Shown here in pieces: positions 45,345-54,752 of a DNA stretch of 64,000 nt. The notes under the pieces were generated by a model. That model did no database searches. It saw only the letters and a list, made by a program, of their open reading frames with translations, and was not told where the DNA came from. How positions within the stretch are numbered: the first letter of the stretch is position 1; each line of letters starts with the position of its first letter. Both the position numbers and the translations under genes were made by a program. Source of the stretch: Pseudomonadota bacterium (GTDB lineage Bacteria; Pseudomonadota; Gammaproteobacteria; Burkholderiales; Burkholderiaceae_C). The stretch is taken from positions 1 to 64,000 of the forward strand of contig JAEZZU010000337.1 in assembly GCA_023418355.1 (NCBI GenBank), given 5' to 3'.

Positions 45345-47104
45345 GCTGCACCGTCCAGTAGCTTTTGGTAGCCTGCTCGAATCACTGCTGCAATCAAAGG
45401 TCGGCGCGCTTTGAGGAAGTCATCGTACGAAAGCTCCCACCACGTGTCTGGAAGAGCGTGCCAAGTCGACATTTGCTGGAGTTCCTTCTCATCAAAACGT
45501 TTGGCGTAAAGCGGCCAATAAGCAGATGGTGGACCGTCTGAAATGGTGATGTTGTCGTCCCATTCAACCAAGGCGTAGTTCGCAATTTGGTTGATGTCTC
45601 GCACGCTCTCAATGCCTTGCTTCTTCAGGTATTGACGAGGAAAGAGATGGTGACGCTCCAGCGCCTTTTTCTGTCCTTGAGCAGGTGGGTCCAGCAAATC
45701 TGAAACTGGACTTTTGGAAAACAAGGCTTTGGCTCCCAGCAAGGTTTGAGCAGCATAAAAGCCGAACAGTGCGGGGCTGCGACCCGCTGACGTCGCTAGT
45801 TCCATGGGCAGCGTTTTGCTCCAATAGTCATCGGTCAGCGTTGCTGTTGCAACGGCTGCAAGACGCTCGAGAAATTGCTCTGCTGTTTTGAGCTCCCGCA
45901 ACTCTGCCAAATCTTGCTCCATGCGTGACTCAGGTGAAGTCGTGAAGCGGCCAGTGAGCAAGGACATGAAAATCCAGCGTGCAATAGCGCGTTTGAGCTG
46001 GAAATTCTCGACTTTGTATTCAGTACGTCCGAGCAAATACAGCTGATAAGCAAACACCAGTGCATTCGTCGAGCTGATGGTCTTGGCACTGCGATAGCCT
46101 GCTGCGCGAACGATATTGAGAAAGTCGGACCAATACGTCAAATTCAACACCCGCGACTGTGCATCACGCAGTTTGCTGAATTGCTGGGAACGCTTTTCGG
46201 GCGTGGATTCACCAGTACTCAGGTCCTTGCCCCGCAAAAGTGAATACACGTGCTCCAGCCGGGCGCGCCTAAATGCGACGCCGACATCCACTCGAAGCAA
46301 GTGGTCTGGGTCGGGCTGGAAGATGGCATTGAACGGGCTGGGCACTCCCGCTTGAGCCGGGTAGCGCGCTGCACGGCAGAAGTTCTCTAGCTCTGTTCTG
46401 CCCTCATCCCAGAACACCGACATCAGCGTCAAGATGAAGTCTGACTGATTAAGCTTTTTACCTTCGCTGTTGATACGCACGAAGACATCAGCAACTTGCT
46501 CTTCGGTGCAGCCCTGAGAAAGCTCCAAGGCAATGAAGGGAAAATTGGTAAGCCCTGCCAAGCGGTCGATGGCCTCAGCTATTTTTTCCTCTTCCTCATC
46601 AGAGACATCACGGGCTGCGGAAAGCCGTTTGAGGTAGTTCGCAATGGTCTTGTGCGTAGGCCGATTAAAGACCTCTGAGATATCAACGATGTACTCAGGG
46701 TCGCGCTCCGTAGTTGCATCAGGCACCACAAAGCTGCCACTTTGAGGACGAAACGCAATGCGAATGTGCTCGCGCGCAAAGTTCTCGCGCAGTACAGCTT
46801 CACGGCGAATAACGGCGTAAAGCGATGTCAACCGCTGCTGTCCATCCACGATGAGCAAGTTGGGGGCTTTTTGCTTGTTGGTGTCGCCAATGGCTTTGGT
46901 ATCTACCCCGTCGGCCCCAGTTTCCCAGAACAGGAAAAATCCCACAGGGTAGCCTCGGTACATGGAGTCAAACAGGTCCCGTACCTTGGCATTGGTCCAA
47001 ACAAATGGGCGCTGGATATCGGGCAAGCCAATCTGGCCCATATTGATGCCGTTGACCAAGCCACCCAAGGTGTATCGCACCTCTTTGAAAAGCGTCTCTG
47101 ACAT
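45341..47104 (-). CDS. DUF262/HNH (GmrSD- or BrxU-like) protein
   Basis: A 587-residue protein. The N-terminal DUF262 domain (about 1-250) shows LPDIQRPFVWTNAKVRDL and the nucleotide-binding VDGQQRLTSLYA (about 85). The C-terminal region has an HNH/DUF1524-like motif, ERHHLFPRQYL (about 490) followed by NQIANYALVEWDDN. This pairing is that of GmrSD/BrxU-type enzymes that cleave modified DNA using nucleotide hydrolysis. GAGGGG precedes the start. It lies 143 bp downstream of the methylase, and is coupled to the HNH gene. Confidence 0.82.
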   Translation of the reverse strand: MSETLFKEVRYTLGGLVNGINMGQIGLPDIQRPFVWTNAKVRDLFDSMYRGYPVGFFLFWETGADGVDTKAIGDTNKQKAPNLLIVDGQQRLTSLYAVIRREAVLRENFAREHIRIAFRPQSGSFVVPDATTERDPEYIVDISEVFNRPTHKTIANYLKRLSAARDVSDEEEEKIAEAIDRLAGLTNFPFIALELSQGCTEEQVADVFVRINSEGKKLNQSDFILTLMSVFWDEGRTELENFCRAARYPAQAGVPSPFNAIFQPDPDHLLRVDVGVAFRRARLEHVYSLLRGKDLSTGESTPEKRSQQFSKLRDAQSRVLNLTYWSDFLNIVRAAGYRSAKTISSTNALVFAYQLYLLGRTEYKVENFQLKRAIARWIFMSLLTGRFTTSPESRMEQDLAELRELKTAEQFLERLAAVATATLTDDYWSKTLPMELATSAGRSPALFGFYAAQTLLGAKALFSKSPVSDLLDPPAQGQKKALERHHLFPRQYLKKQGIESVRDINQIANYALVEWDDNITISDGPPSAYWPLYAKRFDEKELQQMSTWHALPDTWWELSYDDFLKARRPLIAAVIRAGYQKLLDGAA

Positions 47105-47247
47105 TTATCCCCTCTCGTTCTTTCTTTATGTGATTGTTATGTGTTGGTCACAAAAAACAGCATCAGTCCTGCTAAAAGCTTTTGCCGTGAATTCGCAGAG
47201 CAAAACATAGGGCGTTTTGCTCTGCATCTCTGACACGTCTCTACGCT
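47105..47247 (-). other. Spacer between methylase and DUF262 gene
   Basis: The only sizeable gap in the right-hand operon (143 bp). It contains a GCAAAACATAGGGCGTTTTGC stretch around 47201-47221 (GCAAAAC/GTTTTGC, a 7-bp stem), which could be an attenuator or processing hairpin, and room for a second promoter for the DUF262-HNH pair. Confidence 0.4.
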
Positions 47248-50200
47248 TTAGAGCGCAGCGCCCCTCTCCAGCGCATCCCACGCCTCTAGCACCAACCGCT
47301 GTGTGCGGTATTCACCAAACTCGCGCATTTCATTGTTCTTGAGGACGCGGAAGGTTTCGCTGGGGTAGTCCTCACCCATCACGTCCGCTGGGTCCAGGAT
47401 GTAGCGGAGCTCGTCTCGAGTGAGGCCGTAGAGGCGGGCGTAGTAGGCATCCAATTCAGCGCGCAGTTGGGCGCGGCGCTCGGGGTTCCAGGGGAAGGGG
47501 GACAGCGGGGTGCCGCGCTGCTCGGGCGGGCGCGGGTCGGCGCTGGGCAGGGCGGCCAGCAGGTCATGGGCCCAGGCTTGCATGTCGTGGGCGGTGTGGG
47601 TGAGTTCCAGCACGCGCGGGACGATATAGGCCAGGTCGGCGGGGGTGTAGCGCTCGGGGGGAATGACCGGCAACTGCTTCATCAAGTAGAAATTGAAATT
47701 TAGACCTCCTAGTTTTTGCCTACAGATGTAGTCGAAAGGGAGGCAGACCAAGTTTGCAATCAGCGCAGCAGGCAACACACCCTCTCCAGTACCAGGCGTC
47801 ATTAGAAACACGCTGTCGCCTGCAGCAACCCGAGGCAATATCGTCATCAAACATGTGCGCTCATTTGTGGCATTGGTTATGCGTCGATATCCCATCAACC
47901 ACCTCGGACTGCGGCGGTCCATCCATGCATCCAGCCAGTCCAGATTGAGCTGGGTGGTACTGAATATTTGCAGGGCTTGCAATTGCGCCAGTTCGTCGCT
48001 GCTCAGGCCAAGACCTTGTGCAGGGTCGTCTTGCTGCGCCCATTTCTGGAATTGTGGCAGGGCTTTCTTGCCAGTCATGCCGCTAGCCTTGAGGGCATCG
48101 GCCAGCAGGGGGTAATGGTCAGATAACAGACCCTCGACGGCCTGGGTAGCACTCCAGGCCATAGCATTGCTCAAAGAAGCTACGTTATTGGTAGCTTCTT
48201 GCGCTTGCTGAGTGTGCGCTGGAGGCGGATTTTCTTCGTATTCCGCAAAAAGACTTCCGGTGGCGGAGCTGGGGGCTGCAGGTTGGGCGAGCAGTCGGTC
48301 AGCTTCTGTACGGAACAGGGTACCGGCCACCCAGCCGGCCAGTGCCAGCATAAGGTCGGTGTAGCACTTTTCCCGAAACTCAGTGCGTTCGGTACTGGCC
48401 TTCTCCTCGTACTTTGCCTGCTGCCAAGCCAGCCAGGCGTTAGCCACGCGGCTAGGTACGCGGGCAATGCGGGCCAGCACTTCTCGCTCGTCGACCCAGT
48501 AACGCGGGCTCACGGTAAAGCTGGGGTCGGCTTTCTGGTCTGGGCTTACATCCTCCGTATCCAGACCATTCGGCTTGTCAGGATTGCCCACGTACGTCGC
48601 CCACCGGTGGTCGAACTGGTGAATCATCTTGGCCTCATACAGCGGCAGGCGATGCGGTGCATCTGCGCTGGCAGGGCTATCGGCAAAGAGATGACTGTCG
48701 TTGGACATATCCAACATCCGCTGGAATGTAATGCCCCACGGATTGATTTCCGGAGCGATGCAGCGTGCGTCTTTGCCCTCACCTTCCCATTCGGCTTCGC
48801 GGATAAGCACAGGCGCGGCGCGGTAGAGCTTTTTGGTCAGCTCTGCGTCGCGCTGGCTGCGGAACACCGGACAGGTGCGCGTGTTGGGGTTAATCAGGCG
48901 GAATTCGTCAGGCGTGAGGGTGAAGCGGCGGCGCGGGTCGGTGGCTTGTGCCACCTGCGTGGCAAAGCAGACAAATTCGGCGGCCTCGGCAGCGCCCAGC
49001 GTCATCAGGCTGAATTTGATGCGGCTATCGATGGCGGGAAAGATGCGCTCTAGGTTTTCAAAATCCAACAGGCTGGCCAAGCGCCCGGTTTGAGAGATGT
49101 GGCCAAAGTAGGCTTTGGTGGAGTCGTCGGTGGCAATGCCGGTGGGCACGATAAAACCCGCGCGGCCTTGGGGCGCGGTGAGTTGGAACAGGCTTTCGGC
49201 AAACAGCGCGTAGGTATTGACATCGCCCACGCCCGTGAGCGGATAGCGGCCACTGTGGTGCGCGTAGAGGCTTGCGGCTTCGGCCCCTCGTCGCGCCGCA
49301 ATAAAGTCCTCATACAAGCGCATTTCTGCGAGGTTTGGGGGACTAAGACCTTCTGCCTCCTCCACGTCTGGATACAGGGTATGCAATAAAAGCCCTTCGC
49401 GCAGCAATTCAATGCGCTTGGCTCGTTCAGCTTTGTTTTTTGCTGTAGCTACTAAGGGACTTCGGGTTGCGAAGAATTCTTCTTCCTGTAGCTTGATACG
49501 TTCCCAAGGCGGGTTGCCCAGCATGACGGAAAAACCACCTTTGGCTGCAATCTGCGGGAAAGCCAGCCACCAATGAAACACGCTGTGCGTACGACACAAA
49601 TCATGTGCTGCTTGGTTGAGTTCAGGGCTCTGCGCCTGATTGCTGCTGGGATGCAGCAATCCCCATAAGTAGCCAGATAGGGGAATTCGCTGCATACCTT
49701 CCGGTACCTTAGGGGCCAAGAAAGCTGCCACATAGGTATCGGCCAGCTTGGCCAGTATGCTTTGCCCAGCCTGCTGACTTGCCTGTGCCCAAGCACTGCG
49801 TTTGGCTGCGATGCCATCTAAGGTATCGTCGTCCAAACCTTCTACACTGTGAGCATCTTTGGCTAAATTGGAGGCGGCAAACAAGTCATTCGCCAGCACT
49901 TGCTTCCAGCTTTTGAGTTCGGCCTTGTTTTTCTTTTTAAGCTCAGAAGCTGTCGCTTTGTCGTCGCCACTGAGCACGGTATAGGCTTCATCCGGAATAC
50001 CGTTTTCCAGAATCTTGGGGTTCAGCACACCCAGAAGTGCATCGCCCACTTGCAAGTGGTGGTCGATAAAGGTCAGGGGGCGGTCGGGGGTGTAGGCCTC
50101 CAGCCACAGCGCAGTTTTGGCCAGGGCAATGGCCATGGGGTTTTTGTCCACACCATAAATGCAGCGGCTGACTACATCACGTAGGGCATGACGATAGTCC

Positions 50201-51918
50201 GCAGGTGTAGGTGCACCACCCACGGCAGCAGCACGCAGTTTTGCGACTTCATCCGCCAAGCGGCGGGCTGCGGCCAGCAAAAAGTGCCCGCTACCGCAAG
50301 CCGGGTCACACACGGTGAGTTCCAGCAGGGCGTTGACCGGATTGCTAGGGTTAGCTTGTATGGTTTGGGCGATGACTGGTTCCAGCGCACTCTTGATGAG
50401 CTCTTGCACCAAGCTGTCTGGGGTGTAGTAGCTGCCCGTGATTTTGCGGGTATTACCTTTGTTGCTGGCGTCGTCGTCATCCCCCACAAAAGCCAAACGG
50501 GCTACGTGGGGCTGGCTAAGGTTTTGGTAGTCAGGCACCAACTCCAGCAGGCTTTCATACACACTGCCCAGCTCTTCCGTACCCATGTCGCGGTAATTCA
50601 CACGGGTCAGGCCCGTGGCTTGGCGGAAGTAGCCCAGCTGAAAGACGGCTGCCAGCAGGTGGCGGTTGTCTATCTGGCACTGATTCAGCAGTGGGCATTG
50701 CTCTTTTGCAAACAGCCCTCCTAGTGCTGGCAAGCCAAGTGCGGGCTGACCAGTAGCCAAACCGTTAAAAGTGATGGATAAAGCCTGCCACAAGTCACTG
50801 TGCGTGTCGTGGCTGCTGCGGCGTACAGCACGGTCACGCAGCCAAGTCAGGCTATAGCCGTGCCAGTAACGTTGTTGCACCTCCTCGCTCGCCTCAGGCG
50901 TGAAGATGAGGGAGCGGCCCGTGCTCGGGTCCGTGCGGTCTTCTACTGTGGCCAAGAAAATAAAACGGTAGACCAGACTGAGCAGCTCTTCAAAAAAAAC
51001 TTGTCTGGTTGCGCTGCTGTGCTCTGGGTCTTGTAGCTGCTCACGCAGGCTGGCATTGGCTGGGTGGCTTAAAAAGCCTGTACCCAAGCTGCGCAGTGCG
51101 CTTTCGACCTGAAAGCGCAAGTTCATGCGCACGGTTTCGCCATTTTTCTGGCCCGCGTTGCGCCAGCGCTCCCAAGGGCAATCCGCAGGCTCGGTATATG
51201 CACCATCTGGCAGCCGCTTGCCAAAGCGTGAGGTATGGGCCAGCAACCAAAGTGCGGTGAAGTCTGCGTAGAGCTCTTCAGTGAAGATGGCTTCGAGGTC
51301 CACCTCTACATAGGCTGGGCGCGTGAGGCTGGGGTTGTCGCGCAGGATGCGCAGCTTGAGACCATTGCTCACAATGGCCCACAGCGCTTGTTCAGAAGCA
51401 TTCAGCGCCTCTTGCGCCAGCATGTAAGGGCTGCGGCGGCGGGTGCGGCCCGTTTCAGGATTGGTTTCACCAAAGCGTTCGCTGGGCAAGTCCAAAGGGT
51501 GGTCGCAAGCTGCCACTACAACCGGCAAGCGTACGCCTAAGGCGATATGACCAATGTTGTAGGTGTTCTGTGATGCGGCTTTGCTAGAAAGCCCATCGGT
51601 GACATTTAAGTCCGTAAAGCCCAGAACCTGTCGCAGCATGGGCAACATCAAGGTCTGCACGGTAACGGTATGCAGATTGACGTCTTTGCGTTCGCGCTGC
51701 TGCACAAAGTCTTGCCACAGGCTTTGGGCAATTTTGAAGGAGCGTGCAATTTCATCGCGCAACTTCAGGCCCTTGGGAATGCCGTAATGCGCATCGGTTT
51801 GCTCTGTGGCCTCTGGCACAGCCAAGGTGGTTAGGCGATTGAGCTCTTCGGCAGGAATCAAACCGCCTTCAATGCGCAGCGCGGTGTAGGCCAGTTGTTG
51901 GGTAGTTTTACGTGCCAT
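47248..51918 (-). CDS. Eco57I-type adenine DNA methylase (DrmMI-like)
   Basis: A 1556-residue protein. The methylase core has motif I DPACGSGHFLLAAARRLADE (about 538) and motif IV NPPWERIK (about 803), typical N6-adenine chemistry. The N-terminal about 500 residues and long C-terminus (about 1100-1556) presumably recognise target DNA. A PD-(D/E)XK site was not evident. In DISARM class 1 a similar large methylase (DrmMI) marks host DNA as self. The gene begins three bases after the stop of the SNF2 gene, so the two are coupled. The product is larger than I recall for typical DrmMI. Confidence 0.8.
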   Translation of the reverse strand: MARKTTQQLAYTALRIEGGLIPAEELNRLTTLAVPEATEQTDAHYGIPKGLKLRDEIARSFKIAQSLWQDFVQQRERKDVNLHTVTVQTLMLPMLRQVLGFTDLNVTDGLSSKAASQNTYNIGHIALGVRLPVVVAACDHPLDLPSERFGETNPETGRTRRRSPYMLAQEALNASEQALWAIVSNGLKLRILRDNPSLTRPAYVEVDLEAIFTEELYADFTALWLLAHTSRFGKRLPDGAYTEPADCPWERWRNAGQKNGETVRMNLRFQVESALRSLGTGFLSHPANASLREQLQDPEHSSATRQVFFEELLSLVYRFIFLATVEDRTDPSTGRSLIFTPEASEEVQQRYWHGYSLTWLRDRAVRRSSHDTHSDLWQALSITFNGLATGQPALGLPALGGLFAKEQCPLLNQCQIDNRHLLAAVFQLGYFRQATGLTRVNYRDMGTEELGSVYESLLELVPDYQNLSQPHVARLAFVGDDDDASNKGNTRKITGSYYTPDSLVQELIKSALEPVIAQTIQANPSNPVNALLELTVCDPACGSGHFLLAAARRLADEVAKLRAAAVGGAPTPADYRHALRDVVSRCIYGVDKNPMAIALAKTALWLEAYTPDRPLTFIDHHLQVGDALLGVLNPKILENGIPDEAYTVLSGDDKATASELKKKNKAELKSWKQVLANDLFAASNLAKDAHSVEGLDDDTLDGIAAKRSAWAQASQQAGQSILAKLADTYVAAFLAPKVPEGMQRIPLSGYLWGLLHPSSNQAQSPELNQAAHDLCRTHSVFHWWLAFPQIAAKGGFSVMLGNPPWERIKLQEEEFFATRSPLVATAKNKAERAKRIELLREGLLLHTLYPDVEEAEGLSPPNLAEMRLYEDFIAARRGAEAASLYAHHSGRYPLTGVGDVNTYALFAESLFQLTAPQGRAGFIVPTGIATDDSTKAYFGHISQTGRLASLLDFENLERIFPAIDSRIKFSLMTLGAAEAAEFVCFATQVAQATDPRRRFTLTPDEFRLINPNTRTCPVFRSQRDAELTKKLYRAAPVLIREAEWEGEGKDARCIAPEINPWGITFQRMLDMSNDSHLFADSPASADAPHRLPLYEAKMIHQFDHRWATYVGNPDKPNGLDTEDVSPDQKADPSFTVSPRYWVDEREVLARIARVPSRVANAWLAWQQAKYEEKASTERTEFREKCYTDLMLALAGWVAGTLFRTEADRLLAQPAAPSSATGSLFAEYEENPPPAHTQQAQEATNNVASLSNAMAWSATQAVEGLLSDHYPLLADALKASGMTGKKALPQFQKWAQQDDPAQGLGLSSDELAQLQALQIFSTTQLNLDWLDAWMDRRSPRWLMGYRRITNATNERTCLMTILPRVAAGDSVFLMTPGTGEGVLPAALIANLVCLPFDYICRQKLGGLNFNFYLMKQLPVIPPERYTPADLAYIVPRVLELTHTAHDMQAWAHDLLAALPSADPRPPEQRGTPLSPFPWNPERRAQLRAELDAYYARLYGLTRDELRYILDPADVMGEDYPSETFRVLKNNEMREFGEYRTQRLVLEAWDALERGAAL

Positions 51919-51921
51919 TGT

Positions 51922-54750
51922 TTACACCCCTACTGCTGGTACCAGCACGTATACGCCCATGACATCCACAGGTAAGCTGGCAGTGACTTGGTAGCTACCT
52001 TTGGCGTCAGCCGCTTCACGCAGACGGCGGTGGTCTGCCAACAAGCTTTGTGCACGGGTGTGTGCAATGGCTTCAAGGTTGGGCTGCCATGTAGGCAGCT
52101 GGTCTATAGCTTGTTGTAGGTGACGGTCACGAATCACAGAGGGCATGTTTTTGCTGGCTTCACTGCCCAGCAAGGTGCGGGCTTGGTCTAAAGGCAATTC
52201 AGTGGGGGGCTCTGTGCCGGTTGCACTGACGGCTACCGTTTCTTCACATAGCATGAGGCGGGTTTGCTGCTCGCGGGTAATGGTGAGCTGATGGCGTAGG
52301 CGTAAAAGCAGCACGGTGGTTTTACGGTCGACGCAACTCACAAATGCCGCACCTGCACGGGCTACGCCATCAACGTCTTGGCTTTGGCTGTCCAACGCCT
52401 GCTCGAGCAATGTATCAGCCAAGGTGGTGACCAAAGGGTGCGTGCGCTGAACAAAGATAGCGCCTTGCGCTGGGGGCTGCTCAAAGTCAATGCGTACGGT
52501 GCCCGTCAGGCCTTCTGCGGCTAATCGCTCTTTGAGTGCAGCAGGCAAGGCATCTAGCGGCGCTTTGAAGTGTCCGCGGTAAGGCTCCAAACCAGCGCCG
52601 AGCTTGGTCATGGCGCGCATGACAAAGCGTTGCACATCAGCTGCACTGCCTAAAGCAGCGGTGGATTTGCGCCACTCTGGCAGGACGTCGTCAGGCTTTA
52701 AACGGCGCTGGGCAAAGATGGTGCGGTTTTTGGCCGCCTTCTCTCGTGCGCTTTGCCATGCAGTATCAATTTGCTGAGCGGGTTCGCCAAAGTCAAAACC
52801 CATTTGGGCTTTCTGCCCCAGAACATTGTGCTTACGCAGCAAGACTGCATTGAGCAAGGCTTGGGTGAGTTTGCCATCATCGTCTGGCATAGGCACCAGC
52901 ACGCCCAGCTCTTTGCGAATGTTTTCCGCCTTGCGCAAGATAACTTGCAGCACAGCGCCGTCCACTGGGTTGTCTTCACCATAAAGCATGGTGCTTCGCA
53001 CTTCTTTGGCTTGCTGGCCAAAGCGGTCTACGCGGCCTTCTCGTTGTTCGTGGCGGGTGGGGTTCCAACTCAGGTCGTAGTGCACGACGGCCGTAAACAG
53101 GCTTTGCAAGTTGATGCCTTCGGAGAGGCAATCGGTGGCTACCAGAATGCGCTGCTCAGCATCTGCCATTTCCGCCACGGCGGCTTCGCGCTCACCTGGT
53201 GTGAGTTCGCCGGTGATGGCTTTGATGGCCGCTTTTTTGAACTTGCCACGCAGGTACTCTGCCAAATAGTGTGCAGTAGCGATGTAACGGCAAAAGATGA
53301 CGGGCTGAAAGCCTTCTTTGACCAGCTCTTGGATGTGCGCGGTGAGTTTGGCAAGCTTGGGGTCGTTAGAAGAGCCAGCAAGACTTTCCGCAGATTGAAT
53401 CAAGCTTTGGAGGCGGTCTGTATCCTCTGTTTGTGCTGCGGGTTCTATGTCATCGGTAGACAAAGCGTCGTCCACGCCATCGAGCACGCGCTCACAGGCT
53501 TGTGCTTCCAATTCTTGGAGGCTGAGCTCTTCAGCGTTGTCGCTTTGGCCTTTCAGACGTGTGCGCAATGCATTTACAGCTGCCGCAGGAGATGAGGAAA
53601 TGCAGCGCAGCAATGCCAGCGCAGCCCACCAGTTCATGCGTTGTTCGCGCTGCGCTTTGCCCTCTGCGCTTTCAACTAACTCGCGGGCATAGTCCATGAC
53701 GTCGTTAAACAGTTGGCCCCATGCACCTGTGAGCTTGTAAGTAATTTCAGTGGTCTTGCGCTCAGGGAACATGCTGGAGTCTTGCCACTCTGCAATATCC
53801 GGACGGCGACGTTGAACGAAGTGGTGTGAGAGGTCATCACGCAGCTCTTTACGGGCACCTTCCGGCAAATCCTTGAGCTGCGTAAAGTCTGGGCGAAGCA
53901 GACCCAGCAAGTTGAAGAAGGCATCTTCGTCACCGCTGTGGGGAGTGGCTGTCAGCAGCACCATGTGACGCTGGGCATTTTCAGCCAAGCCTTTGAGTAA
54001 CTGATAACGCTGCTGACGGCCTTGGCCTGCTTGGGTACAGGTGTGGGCTTCGTCCACAATGACGAACTCTGGGCAAAAGCGTTGGAATGCTTCACGTCGG
54101 CGTTCAGACTTAATGTAGTCCAAGCTCACGACAGTGAAAGGATGTGCGTCAAACACAGAGGTGCCGGGAGGCAGGTCACGTTCCAAACGTGAGGCAGTGG
54201 ACGTACGCACCACGACGGACTGAATGTGAAAGCGCTCTTCCAATTCACGCTGCCATTGCTCACAAAGGTGTGGAGGGCAAAGCACAGCCAGACGCTGAAT
54301 TTCACCTCGGTCTAAGAGTTCACGGGCAATGAGGGCTGCTTCAATGGTTTTGCCAATACCGACATCATCTGCAACCAAGAGACGAATGGTTGGCTGCTTC
54401 AAGGCCATCAACAATGGCACCAGCTGGTAAGCACGAGGCTCTACCGCGATATTGCCGAAGCTACGGAATGGTCCCGCACCGCTACGCAGCTTGAGTTGCA
54501 GCGCATCCATCAACAGCTGGCTGGCCGAGTGGTTGCGCGCTTGTGCCACCGTAGGCCAGGGAAAGGTTGCCGGGCCAACAGGTTGCGACTCCGACTCCAG
54601 AGGTAAATAGATGAGTGATTCGTCTTGTTCACCGCCACCTAAAGGACGTAGTCGCAATGTATCGGTGCTGGATTCGGGCAGCACAATCCATTCACGTCCA
54701 CGTGCGGATACAAGGCTGCCTGGGTAAAAAGTGGTTGCGGAAGAGTTCAT
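51922..54750 (-). CDS. SNF2-family helicase (DrmD-like)
   Basis: A 942-residue SF2 ATPase. Walker A LVADDVGIGKTIEAAL (about 132), DEAH box FVIVDEAHTCTQ (about 232), TATPHSGDEDAF, and helicase motif VI NPTRHEQREGRVDRFGQQ (about 570). The RapA/SNF2 type matches DISARM DrmD, which works with the methylase. The start is two bases after the upstream stop. No nuclease domain seen. Confidence 0.82.
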   Translation of the reverse strand: MNSSATTFYPGSLVSARGREWIVLPESSTDTLRLRPLGGGEQDESLIYLPLESESQPVGPATFPWPTVAQARNHSASQLLMDALQLKLRSGAGPFRSFGNIAVEPRAYQLVPLLMALKQPTIRLLVADDVGIGKTIEAALIARELLDRGEIQRLAVLCPPHLCEQWQRELEERFHIQSVVVRTSTASRLERDLPPGTSVFDAHPFTVVSLDYIKSERRREAFQRFCPEFVIVDEAHTCTQAGQGRQQRYQLLKGLAENAQRHMVLLTATPHSGDEDAFFNLLGLLRPDFTQLKDLPEGARKELRDDLSHHFVQRRRPDIAEWQDSSMFPERKTTEITYKLTGAWGQLFNDVMDYARELVESAEGKAQREQRMNWWAALALLRCISSSPAAAVNALRTRLKGQSDNAEELSLQELEAQACERVLDGVDDALSTDDIEPAAQTEDTDRLQSLIQSAESLAGSSNDPKLAKLTAHIQELVKEGFQPVIFCRYIATAHYLAEYLRGKFKKAAIKAITGELTPGEREAAVAEMADAEQRILVATDCLSEGINLQSLFTAVVHYDLSWNPTRHEQREGRVDRFGQQAKEVRSTMLYGEDNPVDGAVLQVILRKAENIRKELGVLVPMPDDDGKLTQALLNAVLLRKHNVLGQKAQMGFDFGEPAQQIDTAWQSAREKAAKNRTIFAQRRLKPDDVLPEWRKSTAALGSAADVQRFVMRAMTKLGAGLEPYRGHFKAPLDALPAALKERLAAEGLTGTVRIDFEQPPAQGAIFVQRTHPLVTTLADTLLEQALDSQSQDVDGVARAGAAFVSCVDRKTTVLLLRLRHQLTITREQQTRLMLCEETVAVSATGTEPPTELPLDQARTLLGSEASKNMPSVIRDRHLQQAIDQLPTWQPNLEAIAHTRAQSLLADHRRLREAADAKGSYQVTASLPVDVMGVYVLVPAVGV

Positions 54751-54752
54751 GT